From Nymphaea colorata (taxonomy: Eukaryota > Streptophyta > Magnoliopsida > Nymphaeales > Nymphaeaceae), in assembly GCF_008831285.2 (NCBI RefSeq), contig NC_045140.1, forward strand, positions 25,934,131-25,998,130: DNA of 64,000 nt. The letters run 5' to 3'. Below, piece by piece: positions 1 through 11,567 of the stretch; position 1 is the stretch's first letter, and the number at the start of each line of letters is the position of its first letter. The position numbers were made by a program, and so were the translations under genes. Below the pieces are notes generated by a model. It was not told the origin of the DNA and searched no databases. It saw nothing but the letters and a program-made list of their open reading frames with translations.

Positions 1-942
1 ATTATCAGAATGTCTCTACTGGTTAAACGGAGGACTCCTCATAGGGGTAAGAGTGGTATAAATGAAAAAATGCATCTATAAAATGACGGAAATGCCCCTC
101 AAATTATTGTGAGGGTTTTCTTTGTTATAGTGACATAACTCATAAATCGTTCTCCAAAGACCAAGGTTGGGTCTGAAAAGTCATTAATGTTGGGTGGGGT
201 CCGTTCATATCATTTGAAAATATTCAACCAGAAACTTTTTGGAAAAATGTGGGTCCACAGGAAACTTTTTCGAAATGGGTGAGGACTTTGACGATTTTGC
301 CCATCTAGAGTAATCCAATCATTTAACTATGTTAAAACAAACAGATGGATGGTTAAAAAAAAAATAAAGAGAAAAAAATGAAAACTAATGTTATAAGACG
401 AAAATATGAGTTATCTTTTTCTCTTATCCATCCATCATTATAGATAGATCGTCAAATTGTTGGTATCTCAATTTCTTCTATAACAAGGCGCTGTGTACCG
501 TGATAGCAAATTTAGATATTACTGAATCGATGATTGAAGCATAAAAAGAGGTCCAAATCAGATTTTGAGCTCAATATGAACCCCGAGTTCGTGGTGATAC
601 GGCTTTATTGATAAAGAAGCAATCGTAGACTTTCTATGCAAAAGCATGTATGAATCATCAAGTTGGGTGCATTGCAAGCAACTCTGTTTCTTAGTGCTTT
701 AAAAAGTCAGCTTGCTTGCTGCAATGAATTCAGAAAAAAGAAATTTAATATAAAACATATAACGTCGACAATTATAATTTAAACGTTAAAAAGAGGTCGT
801 TTCTATATTTCTGTTGCTTCCCACATACAAGTATTAAATCTCGGTTGGTACTTTTGAACTTAAAGGGATACTGCCGGCTGTCAGTTGGATCCAGATAAAA
901 ATCCAGATCCAAAATCCCACAGTGATGGAAGAGAGAAGGCGG

Positions 943-1357
943 CACGTGAAGAGGGTAGAAACCCCTGTACAGCGTTCTGGCGACGCCTTCGTCCTTCTAT
1001 CCAAATCTTGGCGATGAAGGGCCAGACATGGTTCGGCGTCCTCAGACATTGGGTGGTCCAGAAAGGGCCGCGTGGCGTGGATCTGAATCGGGAACCGGAG
1101 TCCAACCCGCGAGGCTTCCCGTCTTATGGCCCTCCACGTGTCCCTGACTCAGCAGATGCCACGTCGTCGTGTCCGCTCAAGGTTTCCCCAAAAAAGAGGG
1201 ATAAGGCAGTTCGTACCGTTGACGACGACAAACCGCCACGTCGGTGGGCCCTTTGGATAAAGTACGGGATCTTTTCTTTCCTTCCCCAAGGCTGCCCCTC
1301 CTCTCTCCCGCGACGACGGCCTTATCCCTTTAACGCCGTTAGTCTTGACGCCACGTG
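943..1357. promoter_or_regulatory. Cluster of ACGT-core (G-box) and I-box motifs
   Basis: Three perfect CACGTG palindromes lie at 943-948, 1135-1140 and 1352-1357. Two CCACGTC cores lie at about 1159-1165 and 1236-1242. A TGACTCAGCA bZIP-type site is near 1145. GATAAG I-boxes lie at 1200-1205 (plus) and 1321-1326 (minus). G-boxes with I-boxes are the classical arrangement of light- and bZIP/bHLH-regulated plant promoters. The patch is about 1.65 kb upstream of the DnaJ8-like start codon, so its target is an inference; it could also serve a gene to the left of the window. Confidence 0.4.
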
Positions 1358-1769
1358 AAAACGAAAACGCCGAGATATCTAACCATTAGAAGTCGAGCCT
1401 GGTCAACGTTGGCGAGACACTTGGAGGAGGACCGGCAGTCCGGGCGTTGACCAGTTAGGTAGGGTGAACTCAGGACGCAATTTTTGAAGCGTATCCAACT
1501 TTGGTCGCATGTCGAATTTTGAATTAGGGACCCGACCCAGTCTGCTCCACATTTTTGGAGCAGGCGTTGACCGACTAGAGAGTAGGTGAGTCCGTTTGTA
1601 TCACGGCTCGGGAAAATGCCAAGCTCAAGGAGTTGTTCCAAAATAAACTTAATGATGTCGATCAAATGTATGGACAAATTCAGTATATCTTAAATCACAT
1701 GTCAAAAAGACTCCAAATAATACAATACAGAAGAAGATTATGCAATTAAGGGTATCAGCAGCATCAATT

Positions 1770-2115
1770 TTACATTTAAGTTAAAAACCATAGATTTAAA
1801 GTCGGATGAGGGACAAATCTAACCTTAAATCTGTCATTTTTCACGAAGCTCAGATCTATGATAAAGCAAACACAACCTTAAGGTTATGTTTGATAACCTT
1901 TATCATATATCGAGGATGCATAAAAAAATGTGTGTTTAAGAGATTCTCTAATTAAACAAACTTAATATCTCAGTAACATAAATGTGAAATCAATAATACA
2001 TGTAAAAAACCATGAATTTAAGATGGAATGGTTCCATCTTAAGAATATAAAGATTTTGTATTACCGTGAATCTCAGATACTAAGGGATGAAACTAAATTT
2101 GCAGCCAAATAAAAA
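1770..2115 (+). repeat. Two abutting copies of a MITE-like element (3' part of one, then a second)
   Basis: The second copy starts at 1882 with GGTTATGTTTGATA and runs to about 2115. It aligns by eye along its length with the copy at 54775: both have the same start, a shared AGAGATTCTC block, and a shared TAAAAAACC-TGAATTT block. The sequence just before it (about 1770-1877) matches the 3' half of the same family and ends in GCAAACACAACC. The two copies meet at a TTAA, giving a near-palindrome at 1866-1894. No coding capacity. Superfamily unassigned. Confidence 0.5.
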
Positions 2116-2810
2116 CGTTGTTGGAGTAAGAAGGTGATTCAGAAGTATAAGGCACGAATTTGAGTAAAAATAACCTGAGAGTAACAATAAAAAGTAAAAA
2201 AAAAAAAAACGCGCTTCCCGATAAAAGATAAGACATATTTCGAGTCGCTGCGTCCCCGATTTTCGAGGAGCACCGACGCTTCGCCGGATATTATGGCTTC
2301 CGCAGGCAATAGTAATTAATAAAATAATTTTCCACTGTCATGTCAGGAAAAATAAATGCAATCGGATCTTACCACGGAGCCTTAACGGAAGCCTTGGGCC
2401 TCCAGCATTAGGTCCGAGATCCGAAATGTTTTCTTCAAAAGATGCATAAGAAATATGAATTTTTAATTCACATGTTTTTTTTTTATAGAGGAACGAGGCA
2501 TTAAAATCCACTAATTGAAAAAAAATCTAAACTTGGATATGAAAACCCGCTGGATTTATAAAAAGTGGGAGGCGAGAAATTATGGCTGCCCAGTTACGGG
2601 TCGGGTCGAATCGAGTAGCCGCACAAGCACGACCCGCTACTTTCTTTAGCTAACGGCGTCAACATCAAGGGTGGGTGACATCGGATAAGGACGCAGATGT
2701 CACGTCGACAACAGAAAAGGGTAAAACGGACTAGGAAATAAGCAAAGGTTAAAAACGAAAAGAGATATGAGAGAGAGCCGCGGTTCCGGAGGATCCCAAT
2801 GTCCGCAAAC

Positions 2811-2818
2811 CATAAAAG
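2811..2818 (+). promoter_or_regulatory. TATA-like box of the DnaJ8-like gene
   Basis: CATAAAAG lies about 200 bp upstream of the start codon, with a pyrimidine-rich leader (runs of TCTC) between. Position and context fit a core promoter, but there is no transcript evidence for a start site. Confidence 0.35.
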
Positions 2819-3013
2819 GGCGTCGTCGGCTCACTCCTTTGGGGTGCCATCCATTCCTGTTCTCCGTCTCCCTTATCCTCGTTTTCGCGTTCCAAGTCGT
2901 CTCTCTCTCTCGGAGGGTTTCTTGGGGGATTGTCGTTGGATTGTTCCCTCTCCTGTTTCTGCGGGCTTTTGATCGTTTCGATTTGATCTTGAGGTGTGGG
3001 TTTCGATTGAATC

Positions 3014-4476
3014 ATGGCGGCTTCGATGGGGAAGGTGTCTGGTGGGAGGTGGGTTCAGGTGGGCTCTTTCAAGGAGAAGCCCAGGGCTCGCGCGGTGCGA
3101 ACCTGCGTCGCCAGGCTGAGGGAGCAGTATCGAACCCTGAGGGTCGAGCCTGGTGCCTCCGAGAAGGAGGTCAGGAAGGCATTTAGGCAGCTAGCTCTGC
3201 AGGTGTGTTGATGATGGTGTCTGCCTTTCATCTTTTGATCGTCTCTTCCAACTCTTTTTGGGGGTTTTCGTTTCCTGTTCTCTTTTTTGTTTTTTTTTTT
3301 CGCTTCTTTAGAGATTTGGAAGTCTGTTGGATTAATCGTTTATGATTCCAAGTAAGGAGAAGAAGCGAACTCCTTTTCTTTTCTTTCTTTCTTTTTTTTT
3401 TTTTTTGATGATTATACATGCGTTGTTGTTTGGTAATGGTGGTCGTGCTTTGTTTCCTTTCCTCCTGTTTTTCTTCTCTCTCATTTTATTTCATTTTCTC
3501 TGACTGGAGGGAGATTGAAGAAGTGAGGCTTCGGAATATAAAATTCCTTATCCAGTCCCTTTTCTTTTCCTTTCCCCTGGTTCCTTATTAGGAAGGCATT
3601 TGGCATGTCCCGAAATTGCAGTTTCTCATGTGAAAGAATTGTCCAAAGTGTTCAAAGTTTCATCGGATTGGTGCTTCTTTTTTCCTTTAATTTTCTCGTT
3701 TACTGTCAAAAGAAAATCTTTAAACTTGTTTGAGTTTGTGATTTCTATTGGTAGTATCCCTTTTCCTTTGGATATTCCAGTTCCTTTCTTTTTGTTGAGT
3801 GTATAAGAGATCTCATTCGGGTATCAAACTTGTGTTTCACTTCTGAACTGTATTTACAAAGGATGCTGACAATATCTTCTTCTTTTCCTTTTCGCAGTAT
3901 CACCCTGACGTTTGTAAAGGAAACGACTGTGGAGTCCAGTTTCACAGGATCAATGAAGCCTATGATGTAAGTCAGCCCGATCAGATTGCACCACTTTCGT
4001 CTTCTCCTTCCATAGACCAATAGCAGTAAAAACTTCCCAAATCAAGCAGTAGCCATTTAAAGATGTGAATAAAGAATTAGGATTGCAAGCAAGTTAGTCT
4101 TATGAAATTCAAGTCGAACTCTGTACCGCAAAAGATCCCCACGTCAAATCCGACCGGTCTCAACAGGAGCAAACCGAGGACGATGAACCCAACTTTCTAA
4201 TTTTTACAATATCTTAAGAACTGTCGTGATTCTTCCGATTGAAGCGCTCTCTGATTTTGTGAATCTTAAACTCTGTTCCTTGTTTCTTGGTTTCTGTAGG
4301 TTGTGATGAGCAGTTTTAGGGAAGAAGAGCCTGATGACAGGGCCTGCGAGTTTGCGTGTGATGATGATCAGATGAGGGGGATGTATGATTCAAGCTGGGA
4401 TATGTGGGAGGAGTGGATGGGATGGGAAGGTGCAGGCATTCGAGATTATTCCTCTCACATCAACCCATACATATGA
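3014..4476 (+). CDS. DNAJ8: Chaperone protein DnaJ8-like, chloroplastic (J protein)
   Basis: Small type III J-domain co-chaperone that would stimulate the ATPase of a stromal Hsp70. Exons 3014-3202, 3898-3966 and 4300-4476, all joined in phase 0, give 144 residues. Introns are GT-AG. Residues 1-37 are basic and Ser/Ala-rich, fitting a transit peptide. The J domain spans about residues 38-88 and has the diagnostic HPD motif at the start of exon 2 ([12 protein letters not shown]). The C-terminus, [11 protein letters not shown] followed by [11 protein letters not shown], matches the conserved tail of Arabidopsis DnaJ8, and the length is close to that protein (about 160 residues). There is no zinc-finger or substrate-binding domain, as expected for this class. 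The start is the only Met giving a transit-like leader in frame; another Met lies four codons later. Confidence 0.93.
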
Positions 4477-4701
4477 TCCGTCCCCATTTAGATTTAACCA
4501 TGGACTACACGTGCTTGTCCTTGTGTACACAATAGTTCCAGAAAATATTTACAACTGTATATATCTTTTCAGTGAATTTACATGCTCTTTCTCTCTCTCT
4601 CTCTTCGATTCTCTTTGTCGGCTGTCTTCTTGTGTTCTCTTTTTCAATGTGTAATAACTTTATGAGTTTACATAATTAAGAACACCAACGACGATATTGT
4701 G

Positions 4702-4832
4702 CACTAAACAGATATCTTAATATAAACCTTTTCGGCAGTATGATACTCTGCGTTATATGATTAAGAAAAGCAACATGTCTCCACTAAACAGATGTCTTAA
4801 TATAAACCTTTTCGGCAATATGATACTCTGCG
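4702..4832. repeat. Direct repeat, two copies of about 51 bp at 80-bp spacing
   Basis: The segment starting CACTAAACAGATATCTTAAT at 4702 recurs at 4782 with only two or three differences, both ending at CTCTGCG. It lies about 230 bp after the DnaJ8-like stop codon. Confidence 0.8.
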
Positions 4833-5604
4833 TGGATAATACTGCAAAGTGGTGCCTGCCTTTTGAGGTCTTACAAGTTAAGTTGTTATCTGTTTTTACT
4901 TAAAACATCATAATGATATGATTTTATATTAACTAAATGAAAGGAAGACTGTTTGCTACAGTCAACTGCAGTCTTTTTTTGAAACTCATAAAACAAACCA
5001 TCTAAATTTAAACTTGATTTGATGTTTTGATGAACATAACAAATTCGACATTAATCATTTAATCTTGCAAAAAATGTCTTGCGGGTGATTCGTGACGGTA
5101 CAGGGAGACAAGTTCCCTTCTACAAATTGAGTTTTGTTAAGATAGGATTATCAATTTTGATCTTTCTATCACGATAGATAAGGAGTGTTTTAGCCCCAGA
5201 GAACAATGTCATGGAAGATATATACACTAGGTGAGGATTATTTTTACAATGTGGTCCACAAGGAGGAGATCATTTCGCAGAAATCCCTACTATCAAAATC
5301 AAGAAGCTGCCCAAAAGTTTAGCAGCAGCAGATAGTCTATTATATAATATAAAGAATATTACACGGCATCTTGTCTCTTCTTGTGTGAATCATTTTGCGT
5401 CTTGAGTAGATGCATGTGCGGTCAATATTGAATTTTAATTCATGCTTGACCAAGGAATCCAATTTTATGGCCCAATATATATGGAAGAGTAGGTAGATTC
5501 ACATTTCTTGCGAACAAATCTAGTGGTCCATGTTTCATAATATGAACACGATGACTCAATTATGGTTTTATATAGGACTGGTTATTTATCTCTCTTCCAT
5601 AAAT

Positions 5605-5609
<5 letters not shown>

Positions 5610-5693
<84 letters not shown>
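5610..5693. repeat. Compound (CT)n(TA)n microsatellite
   Basis: About 30 bp of CT repeats followed directly by about 52 bp of TA repeats. Confidence 0.97.
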
Positions 5694-5695
<2 letters not shown>

Positions 5696-8600
5696 AGACA
5701 TATGGAATCATCTTAGCCGTTGATATTTTAAAGATTGAAAATTAAAAGGAAAACAAAGAGCAAAAGGAGATGGAGTATTTTAGTCATCTAATATTAATTA
5801 AAAACCTTTTTACTGGATTTTCTTTCAATCATTCGTAGTAGAAAAATCAACATTTAACGTAATTTTTTATGGTTCTTGCACGTAAGGATCACATAGAGAA
5901 ATTGGTAGCTACATGACCCTTAGGTGCAAAACCAATAGGTCGTTGATCTTTTCAACCATCACCGAGGTACGTTTGCGAGGATCTACATACCAATGCTACT
6001 CCAAATACAACGGACAAAATGTTATTAATTAATATTAAATGATTAAAATTTGATTTCTTTTTTTCTTTTCTTTCAAACTTCCATCTTAAAAACATTAACG
6101 ACCAAATTGATTAGTCCTTACCTGTTTTAATATGGTGAGTACTAATGACATACAATTCTCATTAGTCTTGACCTTCACAAATATTGCAGTCTACACTCGC
6201 TGACCTTGACTCTATAAAACAATTCTCCGACAATAAATTGACCTGCAAAGGTTGGAATTATTCTCAAGTTTCGCTTTCTAACACAAACTCCTAAAAGTCT
6301 TGCCAAATCACGGCCTCTTCTCTCCTCATAGCGCCCATACTTCTCATCTTCCTATAGAGCAAATCAATGGGGCACCAGCAATTCAACGGCCTTTGAAAAC
6401 CCACGAGTAACTTGACCGCAAGGGCTAACACTTCTAATGTTAAGTCATCCCTTGCTTTGGGTCCAATATGATAGAATTTTCCTCTTTCTCCACATGAATT
6501 GGTGGAGCGGGGTTGGAAGCGCTGTAAAGGCTTTGGATCCGGACCAGATCCAACATCATTGAAACTGACTGAATCGAATCCATAATAGAATTTGCTCTTG
6601 ACCCCTCAGAACTAGTCCTGAATTTTCAAATCCAAATCTGCATCCGACAAGCTTAAGGTCCATCATCACATGTTATCAAGTTGGTTCCTTGCTGTGCCCA
6701 GACTCAAATTTGGATAAACGGCAGATTGAGCCTGAATCAAATTACTATTTAGTTATTATCTTCTTTATCAGATCCAATTACATGATCAAGATATTGGTTC
6801 AGTAATTCGATAAGTCCAAACCATTGGTACCCATATGGCTTGGGTCTGAGTCTCGGCCGGCGTTCCCCAATCCCATACCTGCCCACAAAACAATTCCTCC
6901 GTTTCAGGTTAACCTTGATGTGCATGTCTGTTGAAGAAAATGAAACTCAAATCCTGTCAAATTGAGTAGGTACTTAAACCATATGTTAATTTAGAAGTTG
7001 CATACAACGTACTCCATTCAGTTAGCATTTGATTGATTGTGCCACCAAAATTATGTCCCCAACTCTACCAAATCATTACTTAGATTGCCTATTCTATGAT
7101 CCAAAATAATATACTTACATTGATTACTCTATGATCCAAAACAATATTCGTGAGAATTTTATATGCTCATATAGACGTGCATTTGGCCGTTGGCAGGTGA
7201 GCTATGCCACCAGAGTGTGGGCTGCCGGTGCCAGCATATCTCAAAAAATTAAGTAGGACGGTGCGGCGAAGGTATTTTATCATTATTTTTTTAATTTATT
7301 ATATACATAAACGAATAAACATGTATATATTATTATTACAATTTAATTATTAATGCATATAACATATTTGAATAATTGTATTGTATAAGAAAATATCAGG
7401 ACAACATATATTCCATAATTGAATAACTGTATTGTATAGCAAAATATCAAGACAAGAGCTCGAGTGTGAGTCGAAGCCACACCCATGTCCAGTAACCACC
7501 CAACTCGAGTGCAGCAGTAAAATAAAAAAATCCGGTGACTTAGCAAGTGAGGTCTCAAACAAAAACGAACTCATTGACAAGCTTCATGCTCAAGCGACAA
7601 GTCTCCCTGTGCAAACAGATCCGTGGATTTTCAACATTGGATTGTTTTACTTAAGAATTAGACTTTAATATTAACATAATTTCATGAAGACAAGTTTACG
7701 CTTTCTCAACATGGGAGATCTAGCTGCCTGGTGTAACGCTCACCATTCGCAAAGATAATGTAAAAATGCGAGCATCTGATGAATACCAAACTCAAACCGC
7801 CGAACGTTTCAGCACAATCTGTGTGCAAGATCAACAGGCTGGTACAAGTATAAAAGTATGTTGCAACCTATATTTCATTTTCCAGTTCAGCCTCCAATAA
7901 AACTTTCAAAAGTCCCCTTCAGTAACCCCTTCAGTAAAAAGTACTCCTAGCTTCAGTCTTATGGAAAACAACATAAACCAGATGCATTCCCGCCTATGAT
8001 GTCCCAGCTGCAGTTTGGTGATGCTTATGGGTTTGTCTCCAATTGATAACCAAAGTTTTCTGGGCTGGTGATGTCTAACCTATAGTTATTAATAGCACCA
8101 CATGCAAGAACCATATAAGCGGTATGAGAATCTAAATGAAAAAAAAAGATTGACAACTACATGACCACAGGCTGTGTACTCAATGTGACTTCATAATTGA
8201 AGCTTCAAAGAAAAATGAAGGTAAAGCATCAATTGATCAACGTTATGGCTGCATTTATTAGCTTACCCACACACAAAATAAGCACAAACACACATACACG
8301 TACACATGCTGAAGGATACGTGTAGGATACATGTTCACAAAAGCATGGACCTGCGATACCCAGGACACGTACACACAGAGATCTCAAACACCATCTTCAA
8401 AGAAGAGGACAAGGGAAAACACCTGTACTAATATGAAGGGCCGATGGGTGATGTTGGAAGCCATAGCCAAGGAACGCTATCTAGTGTTCCGTATACAGCC
8501 CACAAGTTAGCTCCTTGCTTGCCCACGAAAAGACGTGAAAATTTTCGATTCCCAGCATAGCTGAGCAGACAACCAAAATATTGAAGTTGGCGTTGGAAAG

Positions 8601-9569
8601 GACTCCACCAGTCCCCTCGGCCGTGGAAGAATTTCTTCCAGGCAGCATTTCAATAGAAAATGAGTTTGTGCATTTCAGTCATCCACAACTACAGAATCAA
8701 TGCTAGTAAGAACAGTTTCAACAAATACGAATATATCAAATCTGACTGTAATGAGTTTCTTGACAAAGATGGGAGAGACAAAGTCCATGGCTCTGTGACT
8801 GTGAGCAAGTAAAATTGAATAAGTTTCAGCTGTTAAATACCAAGATACATTTTTACATGTCACGGATAGTGTGTGCCTGTGTGCGTGTGCATGCATGACT
8901 TTCCAGAGCATCAAATAGAACTAGTGAGAGGTAGCGTTAGGAAAGGGATCGCTTCCAAACAAAAGAGATGAATTCTACTGCTTCAAATTCACTCCTTTCA
9001 GGTTTGAAAAAGTTTGATATAATGCCTTCACTTTGCAAGAAAGGCCTGACAAACAAGCTGAATGAAATTGGCTCGTACAAAAATCAAGCCAGGATCAGAC
9101 CATTTACAAAAAGCAAAGAATGTTCTGAATGATAAAAATGATGGGGTTTAAAGTCTAAACCTACCGAAATAGTACATGTATAATATAGGACCAAGACATT
9201 ATTATCAACACTGAAAGGAGTAGAATTTGAATTCTTAAGTTTATCTCTTTGCAGATCAAACACTTGAACATCTCTATGCTGTGAAATGCATGCAAAACAG
9301 TAAAAGTAATGTCAACAAGCCCAAAGTTGATGCACAATGCCGAACACAAGGTACATTGACTGAAGAAAAGGAGGTCAAATAATCTGACAACCAAGATTCA
9401 AGTGGCCGGCTCATTTTGAAGACTAGAGCGGTTGAAAAGGTCTGTTGATAAGTTGAGCCATTAGGAATGAAGAACCACCGATCAACTACTTTCCAGCCAT
9501 CAAGATCATACCACGTTCAGCTCAGCATGTAAGACCACAAATCATGCCGCTTATTTGTTTTAAAAATGT

Positions 9570-9618
9570 CCTCTCTCTCTCTCTTACTCTCTCTCTCTCT
9601 CACACACACACACACATA
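9570..9618. repeat. Compound (CT)n(CA)n microsatellite
   Basis: CT repeats, interrupted once, then CA repeats. It lies about 170 bp beyond the stop codon of the minus-strand gene at 9784-11567 and may fall in its 3' UTR. Confidence 0.9.
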
Positions 9619-9783
9619 CAACCCAAGACTATGGAGCAGACATTGCAGGTACAGATTGCAATTTTGGATTTACTACCTAATTTTGTTCTTTTACAGTGGC
9701 AACAGTAAAAAAAATAATAATCACAACGAATGGGAGGCATTCTTACCAAGATGATACAGGTCTCCCAGATGGTGGAAAAAACC

Positions 9784-11567
9784 TCATACTCTAAGAGCTA
9801 CCTGATCCTGCCATGAGATTTTCCTCTTCCCCGTTCTCTCTGTACCTTCATTTCCATTACCTATTCCACTAACAATTCCTCTGCAAATAGATAGCTTCAA
9901 ATCATTTGCCAACTGATCGGCCATGAAGACGCCTGCTTTTGACTTCTTGTTCAAAGGTTCCCATGGAACCTGAGGTTCGCCTTCCTCTTCTACTCCCTAC
10001 AAGCAACTAAGACTCAAAAAATTACAAACCAGAAGGGGAAAACAAAAGTATCGCCAATGAATTAAAAGACAGGAAATCTCAAATTCATGGACGACTAAAA
10101 TAAAAATATGGACTGCCTCAAACAATCCATCCTCCACACTAGCAAACTCGAGGCTTAGAAAATGAATGCAGCCCAAACAAAGAACGCCAACACCAACTCC
10201 ACTGAAAGTCAACAATGGAGATAACTAACTGATTGTGAACCCAAATTTTAATTCCTGGTGAAACATGCATTTCATACACGAAAATGCCCAAACCAACCGA
10301 CACATGTTGACTGATATTGGTTGTTGAATCCGTCTATTTGCACAAGTTATAGGTTAGGTAATACGTAGAATCACTATCAGAAGAGAAATACCACCAAATA
10401 TCAGAAGAACTACCATATGATGAATAAGAAAATTTTAGTTATTGAAGTGCCAAAGGCAAGTAAGCAAATTACCTGTTCAGAAGCCTGATTCAAGTCAAGA
10501 AGAGGATGACTTCGTGAAGCGGCAACTTCTTCCTCTTTGTAACTCCTTCTCCGTCGCCCAGACCCACTTCCAGCTTCTAAGCTCTCAACTTGGTTGACAT
10601 TTTGGGTCGTCTGTGAAGAATTGCTGGACAAGAGCTTGTGTTTTCGCCATAAGAATCTGCCAAAATCAACCAACTCTTTCAAGATCCCCAAAATGGAACT
10701 TTCAATAGCAACACAGAATCGAGCAGGATAAACAGAAAATAGTTTATATTACCTAACTTCTGCTACAAGTCTCAAACGCTTTTCCTTGGCTTCGTGTAAC
10801 TTGGCCCTCAAAGCCTGTGTTTGCTGCATCGAGTTCCAAATAGTAAGAAATGAATCCGGGAGAACAACACGGGAAAAGCACAGGAAACTGTACAAATTGA
10901 AAGCCGAAAAAGAGAAGAGGATATCACAGGGGCCGAGAGATGCAAATCCATGACGTGGAAAAAAAATACATTAAGCATAACGGCAGGATACTCACATAGA
11001 AATCCAAATAATGGACTATCAACAATTTTCAGAAAATAAATTGAGGGTTTTTGTGAACTAAAATGTTTCCGCCCAAAAAAATTAAGCTCTGAATATATAT
11101 TAACGAGAAAAAGGGAGTTTGGATGGAGAAGAAAGAGAGGATAAAGAAGAGGTGGAAGAGTCTTCTGCCATTGAACATATGAAAACATGACCAAGCCAAT
11201 AAGAAAATATTGGGTTTCAACGATATATTAGAAACCTATCATGTGGAAAAAATTAGAGGCGAAGAGAACCCTAAAGAGAAGAATTTACGCCCATTGAAGG
11301 GGAAGAGGGGGAAAAGGAGGAGAACCCAAAATTAGTTAAAGAGAGGAAAGAAAATCCAGCTGGTGCCTGCCATGGGAGGAAGTATGGTTAAATCAGGAGA
11401 ATTGCAGAAACGCAGACAATTTTCCTGAAGTGTTTATAAGAAAAATAATGAAAAAAAAGGGGAAAAACATTTTGCAGAAGGGATCTTACTCTGAACAGGT
11501 CATCGAAATCCTGCTTCAAGCTTTGGTGCTTAAACATCAATTTCTTAGCATCAGACAGGGACGCCAT
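9784..11567 (-). CDS. Plant-specific protein of unknown function (KRKISWQDQVAL family)
   Basis: Four exons on the minus strand: 11567-11490, 10823-10753, 10656-10473 and 9996-9784. All junctions are GT-AG and the frame stays open, giving 181 residues. Residues 1-26 (MASLSDAKKLMFKHQSLKQD...) and exon 2 form a charged heptad-like stretch, probably a coiled coil, leading into the conserved LRLVAEVRFL-RKHK motif across the exon 2/3 junction. An Arg-rich GRRRRSYK follows, possibly a nuclear localisation signal. The protein ends with KRKISWQDQVALRV, the strongest conserved mark of this family, which occurs widely in land plants. I know of no assigned function. An upstream in-frame Met (11624) would add 19 residues, but they are low-complexity and read through a CT repeat, so I start at 11567. 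Confidence 0.82.

Larger units (their letters stand above)
1..2766. other. Intergenic flank upstream of the DnaJ8-like gene
   Basis: No supported gene. Most of it is AT-rich. The exceptions are a GC-rich patch at about 880-1370 and MITE copies at about 1770-2115, both listed separately. An open frame of 157 codons on the plus strand (885-1358) falls in the GC-rich patch. It resembles no family I know and overlaps open frames on the other strand, so I treat it as chance. Confidence 0.6.
4477..9783. other. Intergenic region between DnaJ8-like and the unknown-protein gene
   Basis: No gene that I can support. It holds the DnaJ8-like 3' UTR, an 80-bp-period direct repeat, a CT/TA microsatellite and a CT/CA microsatellite (listed separately). 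Its right part (about 8.0-9.8 kb) contains the 3' flank of the minus-strand gene that ends at 9784. Short open frames overlap on both strands and show no family features. Confidence 0.6.

Noticed and set aside
885-1358. 157-codon open frame upstream of the DnaJ8-like gene
   Set aside because: No recognisable domain, biased toward Pro/Arg/Ser as expected from GC-rich DNA, and overlapped by open frames on the other strand. Better explained by the base composition of a regulatory patch.
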